This document shows positions 40,850-50,442 of a stretch of 64,000 nucleotides of DNA, one piece after another. Both the position numbers and the translations under genes were made by a program. The stretch's first letter is position 1, and each line of letters begins with the position of its first letter. The notes beneath the pieces were generated by a model. That model did no database searches, had not been told where the DNA came from, and was given only the letters and a program-made list of their open reading frames with translations. The DNA is from Methanomicrobia archaeon DTU008 (GTDB taxonomy: Archaea; Thermoplasmatota; Thermoplasmata; Methanomassiliicoccales; Methanomassiliicoccaceae): NCBI GenBank assembly GCA_001512965.1, contig LFRW01000035.1, positions 72,249-136,248 of the forward strand, read 5' to 3'.

Positions 40850-41536
40850 ATGCCATATGCCCTTACCCCGAACGGCGTTAACATGGGATACGATCATCCG
40901 CGATGCGACCACTGCGGGGATGTCGGCTGCAAGGCCGGCACGCCTGGAAAGTTCAAGTACTGCCCCACTAACGTTTCTGGCCATGGCAAGGAGGAGATCG
41001 CCAAGCGCTACAGCGATCCGGTCCTCCAGAAGATGATGACCACCGCGGCCAAGGTGGAGAAGGAGACGCTCAAAGATGTGGACGGTGTCCGCACGCCCGT
41101 AAGGCCAAGGATCTCGGAGATCATGGCCTTCGCAGATGAGATGGGATGGAAGCGCATAGGCGTGGCCTTCTGCCTGGCGGCAAGGGATGAAGCGCTCCGG
41201 CTCGTAAAGGTGCTGGAGGCCCGTGACTTCGAGGTCTGCTCGATAATATGCCGGGGCTTCGGCATGACCAAAGGCGAGCTGGGCATCCCAGAGGAGGCGT
41301 GCCTGAAGTCACCTAGTGAGACAGTGTGCAATCCCATATATCAGGCGGAACTGCTCAACGAGGCCGGCACCGATCTGAACATCGTGGTGGGACTATGCGT
41401 TGGCCACGACATGCTGTTCAACAAGCATTCCAACGCATATGTCACCACACTATCGGTGAAGGACCGCATGACCGCTAACAACACCATCGGTCCGCTCTAC
41501 TCGAACTTCTTCAACGAAATTCTGAAGAAGAAGTAA
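40850..41536 (+). CDS. DUF1847-family metal-binding protein
   Basis: CDHCGDVGCKAG Cys cluster; VCNPIYQAELLNEAGTDLNIVVGLCVGHDMLF. Confidence 0.8.
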   Translation: MPYALTPNGVNMGYDHPRCDHCGDVGCKAGTPGKFKYCPTNVSGHGKEEIAKRYSDPVLQKMMTTAAKVEKETLKDVDGVRTPVRPRISEIMAFADEMGWKRIGVAFCLAARDEALRLVKVLEARDFEVCSIICRGFGMTKGELGIPEEACLKSPSETVCNPIYQAELLNEAGTDLNIVVGLCVGHDMLFNKHSNAYVTTLSVKDRMTANNTIGPLYSNFFNEILKKK

Positions 41537-41559
41537 GGTTCGACCCTTACGGCATGGCC

Positions 41560-41623
41560 GGGCCATTCCCCGCTTGGACTTGTGCCAAGCGGGTAACATC
41601 TTCCCGGCAAGCGGGAATGGTCC
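41560..41623 (+). ncRNA. structured element with mutually exclusive stems downstream of DUF1847 gene
   Basis: CCCGCTTGG (41569-41577) can pair with CCAAGCGGG (41585-41593) or CAAGCGGG (41608-41615); outer GGGCCATTCC/GGAATGGTCC pairing. Confidence 0.45.
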
Positions 41624-41811
41624 ATTCTCCCAACTTTTCCAATGTCTCTGCCATATGCTCCGGTGTCAGCTTGGGGGCGCCATCGACATTGGCTGATGGA
41701 GATGAGAGAATGCTCCATGGATGAGAGGGTCGATGGGCGGTCCTCCTCTCAGCCGATCTGCGGATGGCAAGCCCTCGGCATTGGTGTTCGACCGGGGCAG
41801 GGAGACGAGGA

Positions 41812-42042
41812 TCAATCCTCGAGCTGGGCCTCGTGCTCCAGAACTTCCTGCCAGAGCTTCAGGGTTTCCTGTGCTTCCTCCTCATCCACCTTCTCGATGG
41901 CAAAACCGGCGTGGACAACGACCCAGTCCCCTGGAGCGGATTCCACCAGGGAGACGTTCACCTTGCGGACCACCCCGCCGAAGTCCACCTCGGCCTGGTT
42001 CCCTTCTATGTTGATGATCTTACCAGGAACTGCTAAGCACAT
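41812..42042 (-). CDS. hypC: hydrogenase maturation chaperone HypC/HupF family
   Basis: MCLAVPGKIINIEGNQAEVDFGGVVRKVNVSLV ... GDWVVVHAGFAIEKVDEEEA. Confidence 0.93.
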   Translation of the reverse strand: MCLAVPGKIINIEGNQAEVDFGGVVRKVNVSLVESAPGDWVVVHAGFAIEKVDEEEAQETLKLWQEVLEHEAQLED

Positions 42043-42048
42043 GGTACC

Positions 42049-42420
42049 TCACGATGACATGATGCTGAGGATGGCCTCTGCCGGCCGTCCTCCAGAGTCT
42101 TTCAGCGCCTTGATCGCACGCTCGCGGTCGCAGCCAGTCTGGCCCATGACCAGCTCAATGTCCTCTTCCGGAATCGGCGGTTCAGCAGGCTGGGCGGGTC
42201 CTTCCTGACGGTCCCTGATGACCGCCTCCCCCATGACCTGGAACGTCTTCTGGCCCTGCATGTCCATGAGCGTGACCGCCGCGTCGGTGAGCACATATTC
42301 CTTGCTCTTGGTGCGGATGATGACCTCTTCCACATCCTTGAGCTCCTCGGTGGTGATACCCAGGCGCTTCATTGCCTGTTTCATCTGACGGGGATTCACT
42401 CCTCTCATGCCCGGCATCAT
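42049..42420 (-). CDS. nac: nascent polypeptide-associated complex protein
   Basis: MMPGMRGVNPRQMKQAMKRLGITTEEL; C-terminal UBA-like EDIELVMGQTGCDRERAIKALKDSGGRPAEAI. Confidence 0.93.
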   Translation of the reverse strand: MMPGMRGVNPRQMKQAMKRLGITTEELKDVEEVIIRTKSKEYVLTDAAVTLMDMQGQKTFQVMGEAVIRDRQEGPAQPAEPPIPEEDIELVMGQTGCDRERAIKALKDSGGRPAEAILSIMSS

Positions 42421-42490
42421 GGTAACTGCCTTTGTGATGGAGGGGGAGTAGTTAAAGGTTTTCCGGGAACCTACCGAAGTATCCACTCGA

Positions 42491-43750
42491 TCATCGCTTG
42501 CGTACTGCCAGTATGAGGAGTGCGCATGATGCGACGCCTACGATCCCCAGCAAGGGTAGCATGTAGCTCCCCACTCCGGACGCATCGCCTTCCTTCTCCG
42601 GTATGAACACGGTCATTGGTGGGGACCGCTCGCTCTCCTCCCCATTCACCACGGCCGAGACCTCATAGGTGACGTTGACCCCCAGGGGTGGAGACGCATC
42701 GACGAAGGATGTTGTGTCTGTTACGAACCTGTCCTCGGTCCCTTCATAGCTGCGGTATACATGAAAGACCATGTCGTCGCTCAATGTGCCGGCCACCTTT
42801 TCCCTACTGTGCACCCTCTCACTCTCAGGCAGCGGTATGAATCCGTTCTCCCTTAGGATCGTCTGTCCCTTGCCTGGGTCGAGGACGAAGTCGATCCATG
42901 AGCCGATCGCGCCATCTGGCTCACCATCCGTCACCAGATGGAACGTCCTCGATAATGGGTAGGCGGACGAGTAAACAGTGGTCTCATCAGGAACCGTGGG
43001 TCTGCCATGTTCGGTGACGGATATCCCAATCATCATGTCCTCGGCGTCCGTCGGCATCAGCCCGTATAGGAGGAATCCGATGGCTCCCTCTCTGCTCCTC
43101 ACTTCCGCCGGCACATCGACGTCGTCATGATGCGACATGTTCGCATATCCAGCGCCGTTCAGGACCATGCTTCTGATGAGATTGTATGCGCTCTTCCCCT
43201 GTACGGTCCCCACGCGCTCCACCGGTACATCCGGACCTCCAACGGCGGACCAGGTGTTTATGGACCCGTCAAATATTCCGCGGAGCTGTTCCATGCTCAG
43301 GCTCTCGATTCCCAGATCGGGGTTCACGAGCACCGCAACTGCCTCCGCGCCAACCATGATATCAACGGGGTCCAGGCCTTCCTTTTGCGCGGCAGACCTC
43401 TCCACCGGATCGATGGCGCGGGACGCCTGGGCGATGTCTGACCGCCCTTCGGTCCATTCGGTGAACGCGAATGTATTGGTGCCGCCTGTCAGCTCGATCT
43501 CGATCGACGGATGGTCGGTCATGAACGCCTTGGCGATCGGCGCCATGGAGAGATTGGAGGCGGTGCAGCCCGATTGTACGATTACGCTGCTCGCGAACGT
43601 GGGGGACCAGGAAATGTTCACCTTGTCGGCGTCCACCGTGGCGACCCCGTCCGATGGCGAGGAGGGCACCGCCGCAGAGGCCGACAACGCGCTGACGCAC
43701 ATAAGGGCGACCAGCAGTGTGGCCGTAATGCATCTTCCCATCCCATGCAT
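42491..43750 (-). CDS. PstS-like phosphate-binding protein with C-terminal Ig/FN3-like region and TM anchor
   Basis: Signal peptide, GCTASNLSMAPIAKAFM, SDIAQASRAID PstS-like; C-terminal LLGIVGVASCALLILAVRKR. Confidence 0.8.
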   Translation of the reverse strand: MHGMGRCITATLLVALMCVSALSASAAVPSSPSDGVATVDADKVNISWSPTFASSVIVQSGCTASNLSMAPIAKAFMTDHPSIEIELTGGTNTFAFTEWTEGRSDIAQASRAIDPVERSAAQKEGLDPVDIMVGAEAVAVLVNPDLGIESLSMEQLRGIFDGSINTWSAVGGPDVPVERVGTVQGKSAYNLIRSMVLNGAGYANMSHHDDVDVPAEVRSREGAIGFLLYGLMPTDAEDMMIGISVTEHGRPTVPDETTVYSSAYPLSRTFHLVTDGEPDGAIGSWIDFVLDPGKGQTILRENGFIPLPESERVHSREKVAGTLSDDMVFHVYRSYEGTEDRFVTDTTSFVDASPPLGVNVTYEVSAVVNGEESERSPPMTVFIPEKEGDASGVGSYMLPLLGIVGVASCALLILAVRKR

Positions 43751-43814
43751 CTTTATCGATGACCTGAGCGGCGATTATATAAAATGAAAGGACGCCCGTG
43801 AGGGCGGTTCGGGT

Positions 43815-45167
43815 TTAGAGCGAGCCGAGATACTTGCTCACCTCCCAGTCCGTGACCATCGTGCGGTACTCGTCCCATTCCTGGCCTTTTATGGTCTGGT
43901 AATGTTCGAAGATGTGTTCGCCAAGGGTCCTCTTGACCAGCTCGCTCTTGCTCATGATGGCGAGCGCATGGCCCAGGTTCTCGGGCAGGGGCTTGATGCC
44001 ATATTGCGCCCTCTCCTCGGGACTCATATGGTATATGTCCTTCTCGACGGGCTCGGGAGGCATGATCCCCTTCTCAATCCCCTCCATGCCCGCCGCCAGC
44101 ATGATGGCGAACTGCAGATAGGGGTTACCGGCCGGGTCAGGATTGCGCATCTCTACCCTTGTCCTGTTCCCTCGGCCTGCCGGCACGCGGATGAGGGCCG
44201 AACGGTTCCGGTTGGCCCATGATACGTAGCAGGGGGCCTCATAACCAGGCACAAGCCGTTTGTAGGAGTTGACGTGGGAGTTCAGGATGGCGGCGATCTC
44301 ATTGGCATACGTCAGCAACCCGCCCAGATAATGCATCGCCGTCTTCGACAGCCCATACTCCCCATCGGGGTCGTCGAAGGCGTTCTTGCCATTGGTGAAC
44401 GCCAGGGACTGGTGTACGTGCATCCCGGAGCCAGCCATGTTGTGGATGGGCTTCGGCATGAAACTGGCCCATAGTCCGTGCCTCATCGCGATCGTCTTCA
44501 CCGTCAGCTTGAAGGTCATGATGCGGTCGGCCATGGTCAAGGCCGAACCGTAACGCATGTCCACCTCATGTTGGCCGGGACCTACCTCGTGGTGCGAAGC
44601 CTCACAATCGAAGCCCATCTGGTCCAGGTTCAGGACGATGTCCTTTCTGACCTCCTCGCCCCGGTCCAGGGCCATGAGGTCGAAGTATCCTTCGGTGTCC
44701 GACGGGATCGCCGTGGGGTTGCCTTCAGCATCCAGCTTGAACATGTAGAACTCGAACTCCGGACCCACATTGAACGTGTACCCCTTCTCGGCCACCTTGT
44801 CCACTATCCGTTCGAGCACCAGGCGCGGATCGCCCTTGAACCGGTTTCCGGAATGGTCGAAGATCTGGCAGAGCAGTCTGGCGGTCTTGATATGTCCATT
44901 GCACGTCCAGGGATAGATCTGGAACGAGTCCAGGATGGGCTGCGCCCGCATATCCGATTCCTCGATCGTTGCATACCCCAGGATGGAGGAGCCATCAATG
45001 AACACCCCTTCATCAAGGACCTTTTCCAGATTGGACACTGGGAAGGATACGGTCTTCACAGATCCCAGGATGTCGGAGAATTGAACCTCGATGAACTTTA
45101 TGTTCTGCTCCTTTACCGCTCGAAAAATATCCTCCTTGGTTATGTGCGCCTGCATGGGCATGATCAT
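43815..45167 (-). CDS. glnA: glutamine synthetase
   Basis: FIDGSSILGY, GPEFEFYMF, VGPGQHEVDMRY, GSGMHVHQSL, RVPAGRGNRTRVEMRNPDPAGNPYL. Confidence 0.96.
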   Translation of the reverse strand: MIMPMQAHITKEDIFRAVKEQNIKFIEVQFSDILGSVKTVSFPVSNLEKVLDEGVFIDGSSILGYATIEESDMRAQPILDSFQIYPWTCNGHIKTARLLCQIFDHSGNRFKGDPRLVLERIVDKVAEKGYTFNVGPEFEFYMFKLDAEGNPTAIPSDTEGYFDLMALDRGEEVRKDIVLNLDQMGFDCEASHHEVGPGQHEVDMRYGSALTMADRIMTFKLTVKTIAMRHGLWASFMPKPIHNMAGSGMHVHQSLAFTNGKNAFDDPDGEYGLSKTAMHYLGGLLTYANEIAAILNSHVNSYKRLVPGYEAPCYVSWANRNRSALIRVPAGRGNRTRVEMRNPDPAGNPYLQFAIMLAAGMEGIEKGIMPPEPVEKDIYHMSPEERAQYGIKPLPENLGHALAIMSKSELVKRTLGEHIFEHYQTIKGQEWDEYRTMVTDWEVSKYLGSL

Positions 45168-45270
45168 GGTTATATTATGTTAGATTTAATAGCATTGCCC
45201 CTGAACGGGACAACATCTGTCTAGGGATGCACGCTCATAACGCACGATTCATCTATCACATGGGCAACCT

Positions 45271-45310
45271 ACCTAGTCGAATAATGTAAAAGCAACACAC
45301 CTGGTCGAAT
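45271..45310. repeat. direct repeat ACCTRGTCGAAT with 28-nt period in glnA/ABC divergent promoter
   Basis: acctagtcgaat (45271-45282) and acctggtcgaat (45299-45310). Confidence 0.55.
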
Positions 45311-45431
45311 CACTTTAACACCTGTATCGATTATTTAACTATCGTCTAAATTAATGTTATATAATGTCACATGGTTATCGGTCCGTCCGCTCCGTCTGGC
45401 CATTCATCTGGGGTGGACCTATGTGGGTGAG

Positions 45432-46331
45432 ATGCTGTTCAATGGCGATGATGATGCGAGGATCGCGAAGCACCTAGGGTCGAGGAAGGGCTCAGATCCG
45501 AATATCTTGCTCGGTTCCGATCGTCCAGCCGCTCTGGCAAGAACGCTTCTCACGTTCGCCATAGGCATTCTCATCGTCCTGATGATATGGCAGGTCTTCG
45601 CGTGGACGTACAATGATTTTGTGGGCAGAGCCGTCCTTCGATTCCCTGCGCCCATCGAGACCTTCGCAATGCTGGGCGAGTTCTTCTTTGAAGGCAAGAC
45701 GCTGCTTGGACATACCATATACGAGCATATAGCCAGCAGCCTGGGGAGGTGGCTGGTGGCCTTTGCCCTGGCTACGGCAGTCGGTCTGGTCCTAGGCTCC
45801 ATTCTAGGTCATTTCAACTCCTTGTTCCCGATCGGCATCGTGCCCGTATCCGTCTATCAGATGATACCTGGTCTGGCATGGCTGCCGATCGCACTGCTGC
45901 TGTTCGGCCTGGGCAGCAATGCGGCCGTGTTCATCATCTTCGTGGTATCGGCCATGGTCATCACCGTCAACGTGGCTGGCGGCATCCGACGTGTACCACC
46001 GGTGGTGGTGCGAGCTGCGAAGATGATGGGAGCAGACGATCTTACATTGTTCCTCAAGGTGCTGATACCCTACGCCACGGTGGACATAGTCAACGGCCTG
46101 AGACTAGGCATGGGCAGTGCATGGCGGGTGCTCATCGCAGCGGAGATGGTGGTCGGCACCGGAATCGGGCTGGGATATGCCATCACGATGACCAAGGACC
46201 TCCTCAACTATGTGGCATCGTTCGCCTGCATCGCCATCATCTGCATCATCGGCCTCCTCATGGACAAGGTGCTGTTCGCAGAGATAGAGAAGTTCGCCCG
46301 CCACCGGCTGGGGATGGAGGAGGGATACTGA
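45432..46331 (+). CDS. NitT/TauT-type ABC transporter permease
   Basis: SsuC/TauC-like fold; RAAKMMGADDLTLFLKVLIPYATVDIVNGLRLGMGSAWRVLIAAEMV (EAA loop). Start uncertain. Confidence 0.88.
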   Translation: MLFNGDDDARIAKHLGSRKGSDPNILLGSDRPAALARTLLTFAIGILIVLMIWQVFAWTYNDFVGRAVLRFPAPIETFAMLGEFFFEGKTLLGHTIYEHIASSLGRWLVAFALATAVGLVLGSILGHFNSLFPIGIVPVSVYQMIPGLAWLPIALLLFGLGSNAAVFIIFVVSAMVITVNVAGGIRRVPPVVVRAAKMMGADDLTLFLKVLIPYATVDIVNGLRLGMGSAWRVLIAAEMVVGTGIGLGYAITMTKDLLNYVASFACIAIICIIGLLMDKVLFAEIEKFARHRLGMEEGY

Positions 46332-47122
46332 TGGTCCTCATCGAGGTGAAGTGGGTCACAAAGGCGTATTACACGAGCCGCCGGAAAGATCGGGCGAGGA
46401 TAGTGCTTGACAACGTCTCCATGAACTTCCACGACAATGAGTTCGTATGCCTCATAGGTCCCAGCGGTTGCGGCAAGACAACGTTGCTGAACCTGATCGC
46501 CGGCTTCGAGAGGCCGACCGTGGGAGAGGTCCTTTACAAAGGTAGGAAGGTGACATCACCATCTCCCGAGCGCGGGGTCGTGTTCCAGGAATACAGTCTG
46601 TTCCCCTGGATGAGCGTCCTGGACAACGTGAGGTTTGCTCTGAACACGATGGACCTGTCCTCTGACAGGAAGGACGACATCGCCAGGAATGCGCTGGCGA
46701 TGGTGAACCTCACAGAGTTCGCCGATCAGCGACCCAATCTGTTGTCGGGAGGGATGAAGCAAAGGGTCGCCGTGGCCAGGCTATTGGCCATGGACCCTGA
46801 CGTCTGGCTGATGGACGAGCCCTTTTCCAGCCTGGACGAGCAGACCAGGAAGAAGCTCGACAGTGACATTCTGAACATCTGGCGGATCAAGGGGAAGACG
46901 ATAGTCTTCGTGACCCACAACGTGGACGAGGCGCTGCATCTGGCCACCCGGATAGTCTTGTTCTCCGAATCTCCGGGGAGGGTGATCAAGGAGTGGAAGG
47001 TCGCCCGGGACATGCCCCGAACCCCTGAATCGCCGGAGATGGTCGCGCTTAAGAAGGAGATAACGGACGCGATGCCTGCTTGCGCGTGCGCCGACGTCCG
47101 CCCCATTGAGATAATGGAGTGA
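46331..47122 (+). CDS. NitT/TauT-type ABC transporter ATP-binding protein
   Basis: LIGPSGCGKTTLLNLIAGFE, LSGGMKQRVAVARLLAMDPDVWLMDEPFSSLDEQTRK. Confidence 0.94.
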   Translation: MVLIEVKWVTKAYYTSRRKDRARIVLDNVSMNFHDNEFVCLIGPSGCGKTTLLNLIAGFERPTVGEVLYKGRKVTSPSPERGVVFQEYSLFPWMSVLDNVRFALNTMDLSSDRKDDIARNALAMVNLTEFADQRPNLLSGGMKQRVAVARLLAMDPDVWLMDEPFSSLDEQTRKKLDSDILNIWRIKGKTIVFVTHNVDEALHLATRIVLFSESPGRVIKEWKVARDMPRTPESPEMVALKKEITDAMPACACADVRPIEIME

Positions 47123-48150
47123 GAGGCATGAACGGAAAGACGAAAATGATGGCCGTCGCCGCCGTGGTGATAGTGGTCGCCGCGGCGGTAGGGGCGGTCT
47201 TCATGCTGGGCAATGACAACGATCGAACTCTCAGCGTGGTGTATCTGAAGAAGTCCCATTACGAGGAGTTGATCGTAGGCGACAAAAAGGGGTTCTTCGA
47301 TGAGCTGGACTTCAAGGTCGATCGGCACTATGTCACGGGCAGCGGAAAGGATGCCGTTGACGCGTTGATCGCCGGCACGGCCGACATCGCGGCCACGGGA
47401 GAGGGACCTGCGGTCAATGCCATAGAGGCGTATGGCGAAGACATCGTGGTCCTGTGCAGCTTTGCTGTAAGAACGGCTGCTCAGGTGTGGGTGGCCCAGG
47501 GATCGCTCATCGGCGAGAAGATCGTAGTGGAGGGCAAGACCCCTCAGGAGATCGCCGATCAGCTGAAGGACTCCAAGCTCAAGGCTGGAGTGATCGAAGG
47601 GTCCTCGACGGAAAGGTTGTTCAAGAGGTGGCTTGATGAATTCGAGGTCTCCTATAGCACCGATGACAGTGCCGACATACGACTGGTCTACCTGACCGGC
47701 AGCACCCTGGTTCAATCGTTCGCCACTGGCGACATAGACCTCCTGGCCGGGAGCCAGCCCTATCCATCCACGGCCATTGAGAACGCGAACGGCGTTCAGA
47801 TAGGCTCCTCCGCCGACATAGGCGTCTACAGCTCCTCGGTCCTGATCACCACCAAGGACGTATATGAGAAAAAGACCGACATGATCAAGGAGTTCGTGGC
47901 GGCCGTCAAGAAGTCCACCGATTACGTCGAGGATCACCTGGAGGAGTGCATCGACATCTGCGCCGATACGATCGGATGGTCGAAGACCGTCCAAGCCGAG
48001 GTGTTTGCCAATTCCGAGCCGAGGGTGGAGTTCAATGACAGGATCGTCGACATCATGTTCGCAGCTGCGAAAGAAGGTGTGACGAGGGAAACGATCGCTG
48101 ATGCCTGCCCTCTGGACATGAAGGAGTATCTCGAACAGCTGTACGCGTGA
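47119..48150 (+). CDS. NitT/TauT-type ABC transporter substrate-binding protein
   Basis: N-terminal TM/signal, VDALIAGTADIAATGEGPAVNAIE. Confidence 0.88.
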   Translation: MRGMNGKTKMMAVAAVVIVVAAAVGAVFMLGNDNDRTLSVVYLKKSHYEELIVGDKKGFFDELDFKVDRHYVTGSGKDAVDALIAGTADIAATGEGPAVNAIEAYGEDIVVLCSFAVRTAAQVWVAQGSLIGEKIVVEGKTPQEIADQLKDSKLKAGVIEGSSTERLFKRWLDEFEVSYSTDDSADIRLVYLTGSTLVQSFATGDIDLLAGSQPYPSTAIENANGVQIGSSADIGVYSSSVLITTKDVYEKKTDMIKEFVAAVKKSTDYVEDHLEECIDICADTIGWSKTVQAEVFANSEPRVEFNDRIVDIMFAAAKEGVTRETIADACPLDMKEYLEQLYA

Positions 48151-48225
48151 GCTCGAACGACCGATGATGGTCCATGAGGTAGGTGCACCTCGTGGTCGGA
48201 GGCGCATTCCCTCCTTTTTCTTTTT

Positions 48226-49434
48226 TCATTCATCCTTATTTTCCTGGTCGTTCTTCTCCAGGATGCCCCTGATCTTCACGATCGCACTCACCATGATGTC
48301 CTCCGCATGCTCCGGAGTCGGTGCACCTCCTGTGGCGAATTGCATCTTGCCCCCTCCCCTCCCTCCATAAGGGGATAGGACCTCATTGATAAGGGCGGCG
48401 CAGTCCATGTCCACATCGGGAGAGCAAGCTACAACCAGCATGAACCTATCGCCAGCGGACCCAAGCACGCAGGCCGCATGGTCCTCGGTGAAACGGGCGG
48501 CGGCGTCCAACAACATCTTCTTGTCCATCGCACCGAACAGGCCCGAATACAGGTCGACGCCCCCTATGCGCGATGGTATCAGTTCGTTCAGCGCCTTCTC
48601 CTCGTAGACACGTAGCTGTTCCGCCTGCATCTCCCGGTCCCTGAGGACATTGTTCAGGGCCCTGTCCAGGTCCTGCACCCTTGCCCCCAGGGATTCGGTG
48701 GCGCGCAGCGCGGCGGCCGATAGCTGCAGCGCGGTTCGCTTGGCCGCCCCTCCTACCTGGAATTCCACTTCGAAATCGGCGGTCGGCCGGGCGGAAGTGA
48801 ACTTGGTCACCAGCAGCATGCCGATCTCCTTGGTGCTGCGGACATGGACGCCTGCGCAGGCCGCCCGGTCTATCTCACCGATGCTGACCACCCTTACCTC
48901 GTCGCCGTGGATGCGCTCCGCCTTCATCCTCGCCTCGCCAAGGGACGGGTCGTCCTTCGGGACGATTTCGATGGTCACTGGGAGGTCGGCCTCGATGGCC
49001 TCGAGCGCCATCTCCTGAGCCTTCACGACGATCTCCCAGTCAAGAGGCCCCTTCACCATGACGCTCTTCTTATCCTGGCCGATGGCTATCTTGACCAGCT
49101 CCATCTCCGGGCATAGTTGATGGAGGCGGGAGAACAGCAGATGTTCGCCGGTGTGTCCCTTCATGAGCTCGTACCGTCTCTCCCAGTTCACGAACCCCTC
49201 CACCTCCTGACCTGCCGTGAAGGTATGGCCGGGAACACGATGCAGCACAGTGCCCTCGGACTGCTTCACCTCGGTGACGGGCAGACCCCCAAGCTTGCCA
49301 CGGTCAGGTTCCTGACCTCCTCCGCCGGGATAGAATGCCGTCCGATCAAGCGCGATCCACTCGCCTTCGGCGGAGACGACCCTGGCGGTGAATCGGCTGA
49401 TGTAAGGATCTGAATCGTAAAGACGGTCGGTCAT
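48226..49434 (-). CDS. alaX: alanyl-tRNA editing protein AlaX-L (with DHHA1 domain)
   Basis: DRTAFYPGGGGQEPDRG, HTGEHLLFS, CAGVHVRSTKEIG, GGRGGGKMQFATGG. Confidence 0.9.
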   Translation of the reverse strand: MTDRLYDSDPYISRFTARVVSAEGEWIALDRTAFYPGGGGQEPDRGKLGGLPVTEVKQSEGTVLHRVPGHTFTAGQEVEGFVNWERRYELMKGHTGEHLLFSRLHQLCPEMELVKIAIGQDKKSVMVKGPLDWEIVVKAQEMALEAIEADLPVTIEIVPKDDPSLGEARMKAERIHGDEVRVVSIGEIDRAACAGVHVRSTKEIGMLLVTKFTSARPTADFEVEFQVGGAAKRTALQLSAAALRATESLGARVQDLDRALNNVLRDREMQAEQLRVYEEKALNELIPSRIGGVDLYSGLFGAMDKKMLLDAAARFTEDHAACVLGSAGDRFMLVVACSPDVDMDCAALINEVLSPYGGRGGGKMQFATGGAPTPEHAEDIMVSAIVKIRGILEKNDQENKDE

Positions 49435-49533
49435 GGACCGGAGACCGAATCCGATGAATATAACCTTTCCATGGAGGCGACTGGCCCCTGGTCGCAGGCA
49501 AGCCATATGTAGAGGGCGCTGCGTATTTCACCC

Positions 49534-49761
49534 ATGGCCTGCTGGAAGTGGTTCAACAACATGCTAGAGGATGCCGGGGTGGAGGTTACGGAGGAGAACC
49601 GGGAGCGCATCGATGCGGTCATCGAACAGTTCATCGCCGAGCGGTCGGCCCTTGGCAAGTGCTCACGCGTCCCTGCGGAGGCAAGCGGAGAGATATCCGG
49701 TGACCGAACCATGCGCGACGAGCTCATTGAACGGCTGAGAAAGGCCGCTGCCCCCCGTTGA
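49534..49761 (+). CDS. small hypothetical protein
   Basis: MACWKWFNNMLEDAGVEVTEENRERIDAVIEQFIAERS...; coding-like composition in intergenic gap. Confidence 0.45.
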   Translation: MACWKWFNNMLEDAGVEVTEENRERIDAVIEQFIAERSALGKCSRVPAEASGEISGDRTMRDELIERLRKAAAPR

Positions 49762-49866
49762 TGGTCCGGACCGGCCAGGCCGGCATCCGGCGATGCCCGA
49801 TGTTCCTCTGATATGGTTTATAAACAGGTATGGCATTTAGACATTTGTCTAGGATTTATCGAGGCA

Positions 49867-50337
49867 ATGTTTATGTTGGACGATCTCGACAAGCGCATAA
49901 TAGAGGAGCTCTGCATATCCAGCCAGGGATCGTATCGTCAGATAGCGAAGAGGCTTGGCGTCCACCCCACCACACTGATTCAGAGGATAAAGAACCTGGA
50001 AGAGCAAGGTATCATCCTTGGATATAGGGCAAATGTCGACTATCTCAAGCTGGGCTATGAGTTCATGGCCCTGGTCCACATATATGTGGAAGGCGACGTG
50101 CTGGACGTCCAGGGCAAGATAAAGGCCATGGATAACGTGATCTGCATATTCGACGTCACGGGCGAATGCGATTCCATAGCCTGGGTAGCATGCAAGGACC
50201 GCGACGAGTTCTCCGACCTGATCAAGCGCATGCTCACAATTCACGGCGTTCGCAAGACCAACACCTACGTCATCTTGAACCTGATAAAGGACCCGTATCA
50301 GTTCATCCCCGAGCTGGACATCAGCGGTCCCGTGTGA
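49867..50337 (+). CDS. Lrp/AsnC-family transcriptional regulator
   Basis: LDDLDKRIIEELCISSQGSYRQIAKRLGVHPTTLIQRIKNLEEQGII HTH plus RAM-like C-terminus. Confidence 0.92.
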   Translation: MFMLDDLDKRIIEELCISSQGSYRQIAKRLGVHPTTLIQRIKNLEEQGIILGYRANVDYLKLGYEFMALVHIYVEGDVLDVQGKIKAMDNVICIFDVTGECDSIAWVACKDRDEFSDLIKRMLTIHGVRKTNTYVILNLIKDPYQFIPELDISGPV

Positions 50338-50442
50338 TCGGACCGCAGCTCATGCATGGGCGCATCGGCGAACCCGACCGAATATTTTATCATAGGGTCA
50401 CTCGTTTGCACGCCAGAATCCTGAGAACAGGAAGGTTGTAAG

